Position numbers and translations under genes: made by a program
The notes under the pieces: generated by a model
What the model was told of the DNA's origin: nothing
What the model saw: the letters and a program-made list of their open reading frames with translations, nothing else
The model's database searches: none
In this document: piece by piece, positions 62,832 through 64,000 of the stretch
Layout: each line of letters opens with the position of its first letter
Numbering within the stretch: the stretch's first letter is position 1
From: Oscillatoria nigro-viridis PCC 7112
GTDB taxonomy: Bacteria > Cyanobacteriota > Cyanobacteriia > Cyanobacteriales > Microcoleaceae
Reading direction: 5' to 3'
Length of the DNA: 64,000 nt
Assembly: GCF_000317475.1 (NCBI RefSeq)
Contig: NC_019729.1
Coordinates: 5,160,501 to 5,224,500 of the forward strand

Positions 62832-64000
62832 ATGTCTCTAAAATCTATCATGAAACTGACCGAACACGCCAAATCTCTTTACATCGAAACAGCTAAAAAA
62901 CTCAAGGGGACAGACAGACGACAATTCATGGCATCGGTAGTCAAAGATTTAGGAATAGGTGGACAAACGTTAGTAGAACGGGAGTTAGGATGGAATAGAC
63001 GGACCATCCGTAAAGGGATGAAAGAATTGAAAAGTGGTGAGCCAATTGTCGATGGTTTCAAGCGCAGTGGACGAAAGCGGGTTGAAACAAAATTACCCAA
63101 CTTATTGAAAGATATTACATCGTTAGTAGACCCACACAGTCAAACTGATCCTAGCTTTAAGAGTACACGATTATATACGCGCATGACTGCCAATGAAGTC
63201 CGTCGTCAATTAATTAAACAATTTGGTTATAGTGATGAAGAACTACCGAGCGCCGAAACAATTAGAAGAAGATTGAATGATTTGGGTTATACCTTAAAAC
63301 GAGTTTTGAAAACTAAACCAGTCAAAAAAATCCCCGAGACCTCAGCCATTTTTGAACAACTTGAACAAGTCAATACAGCAGCCGATAATAACCCAAATAC
63401 TCTCCGAATTTCCATTGATGCCAAAGCTTCCGTCAAGATTGGAGAATTTGATAGAGGTGGTAAAAATCGGACGCCAACTATTGCAGTTGACCACGATTTT
63501 TCGACTCAATCAAGTGTGATTCCCTATGGTATTTTTCTGCCTGAGTACAATGAGCTATTTTTATTCTTCGTTACTTCTAAGTTGACGGCTGATTGTATAG
63601 TTGACTTACTTGAAAGTTGGTGGCAAACTGTTAAACACCGTTTTAGTCACATTCAAAAATTGGTCATCAATCAGGATAATGGACCGGAAAATCATTCTCG
63701 TCGTACTCAGTTTATGAAACGAATTTTAGATTTTTCCCAACAATCTCAACTGACGTTACAATTAGCTTATTATCCGCCCTATCATAGTAAATATAACCCA
63801 ATAGAACGTTGTTTTGGTTGGTTAGAAAAGCATTGGAATGGTAGTTTACTTGACACTGTTGAGACTGTTGTAAATTTCGCCAAAACTCTCACATTTAAGG
63901 ATAAAAATCCAGTGGTGACATTGGTAGAAACAATTTACTCCACAGGAGTTAAACTTTCGGAGTTAGCTATGGCAGAAATTGAAACCCAGATTCATCGTCT
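62832..64000 (+). mobile_element. ISAzo13-type DDE transposase gene, cut by right window edge
   Basis: The frame runs open from ATG 62832 (or 62850, MKLTEH) to the window end, 389 codons seen. It resembles the Rhodopirellula-type/ISAzo13 transposases: RRQFMASVVKDLGIGGQTLV and ELGWNRRTIRKGMKEL at the N-terminus, then the DDE core with LRISIDAKASVKIGEF (first Asp), KLVINQDNGPENHSRR (second Asp) and YHSKYNPIERCFGWLEKHWN (Glu). All three catalytic residues are present, and no stop or frameshift is seen in the visible part. The terminal inverted repeat was not identified. Confidence 0.9.

Overview
The window looks like chromosome from a filamentous cyanobacterium, probably of the Oscillatoriales (Microcoleus/Oscillatoria/Phormidium type). 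This is inferred from very frequent GCGATCGC (HIP1) octamers, short 7-nt tandem repeats, dispersed palindromes such as GTAGGGGCGGGTTT...AAACCCGCCCCTAC, tocopherol biosynthesis genes, a Ktr potassium system, several Uma2-family genes, a CHAT-domain protein and large multi-domain sensor kinases. No rRNA, tRNA or CRISPR array was seen.

Layout. 1-2195 is the 5' part of a MASE1/PAS histidine kinase on the minus strand, cut by the window edge. 2767-12574 is mostly housekeeping: a sugar-ABC lipoprotein, an RNA m5C methyltransferase, fmt, an SbcD-like nuclease, an ATP-dependent DNA ligase, a glutaredoxin-like protein and murE, with two Uma2 genes between them. 12739-19971 holds a 1794-aa Ser/Thr kinase-AAA-GAF-histidine kinase and a second histidine kinase with a worn ATPase domain. 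tldD and coaE follow. 23805-28955 is a 1716-aa two-partner-secretion exoprotein with a C-terminal CHAT protease domain. 29299-34445 is a signalling block: a diguanylate cyclase whose EAL half survives only as a decayed remnant, a sensor fragment, and a hybrid kinase with an ethylene-receptor-type membrane domain. 34829-38579 holds two tandem duplications (Uma2 pair, protease-TPR pair). 38815-39379 is a Doc-type toxin-antitoxin pair, followed by a cobA-hemD fusion.

41171-54326 is a convergent glycosylation locus: a 1078-aa glycosyltransferase/methyltransferase fusion faces a 3281-aa protein built from five TPR-glycosyltransferase modules plus a terminal GT-B glycosyltransferase. Next come two tocopherol genes (homogentisate phytyltransferase and gamma-tocopherol methyltransferase), ktrB/ktrA, a small membrane protein, a sulfite-oxidase-like molybdoprotein, a PEP-CTERM exported protein, a 139-bp MITE-like element and an ISAzo13-type transposase cut by the right edge.

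The main theme beyond single genes is how repeats have entered coding sequence. murE, coaE, cobA-hemD and the giant TPR gene each carry in-frame peptide insertions whose DNA looks like dispersed repeat, and one 30-nt repeat is translated in two different frames in two genes. Repeats also form the DNA directly upstream of the ktrB start codon. No convincing new defence system was found. The most unusual loci are the five-module glycosyltransferase and the secreted CHAT fusion.
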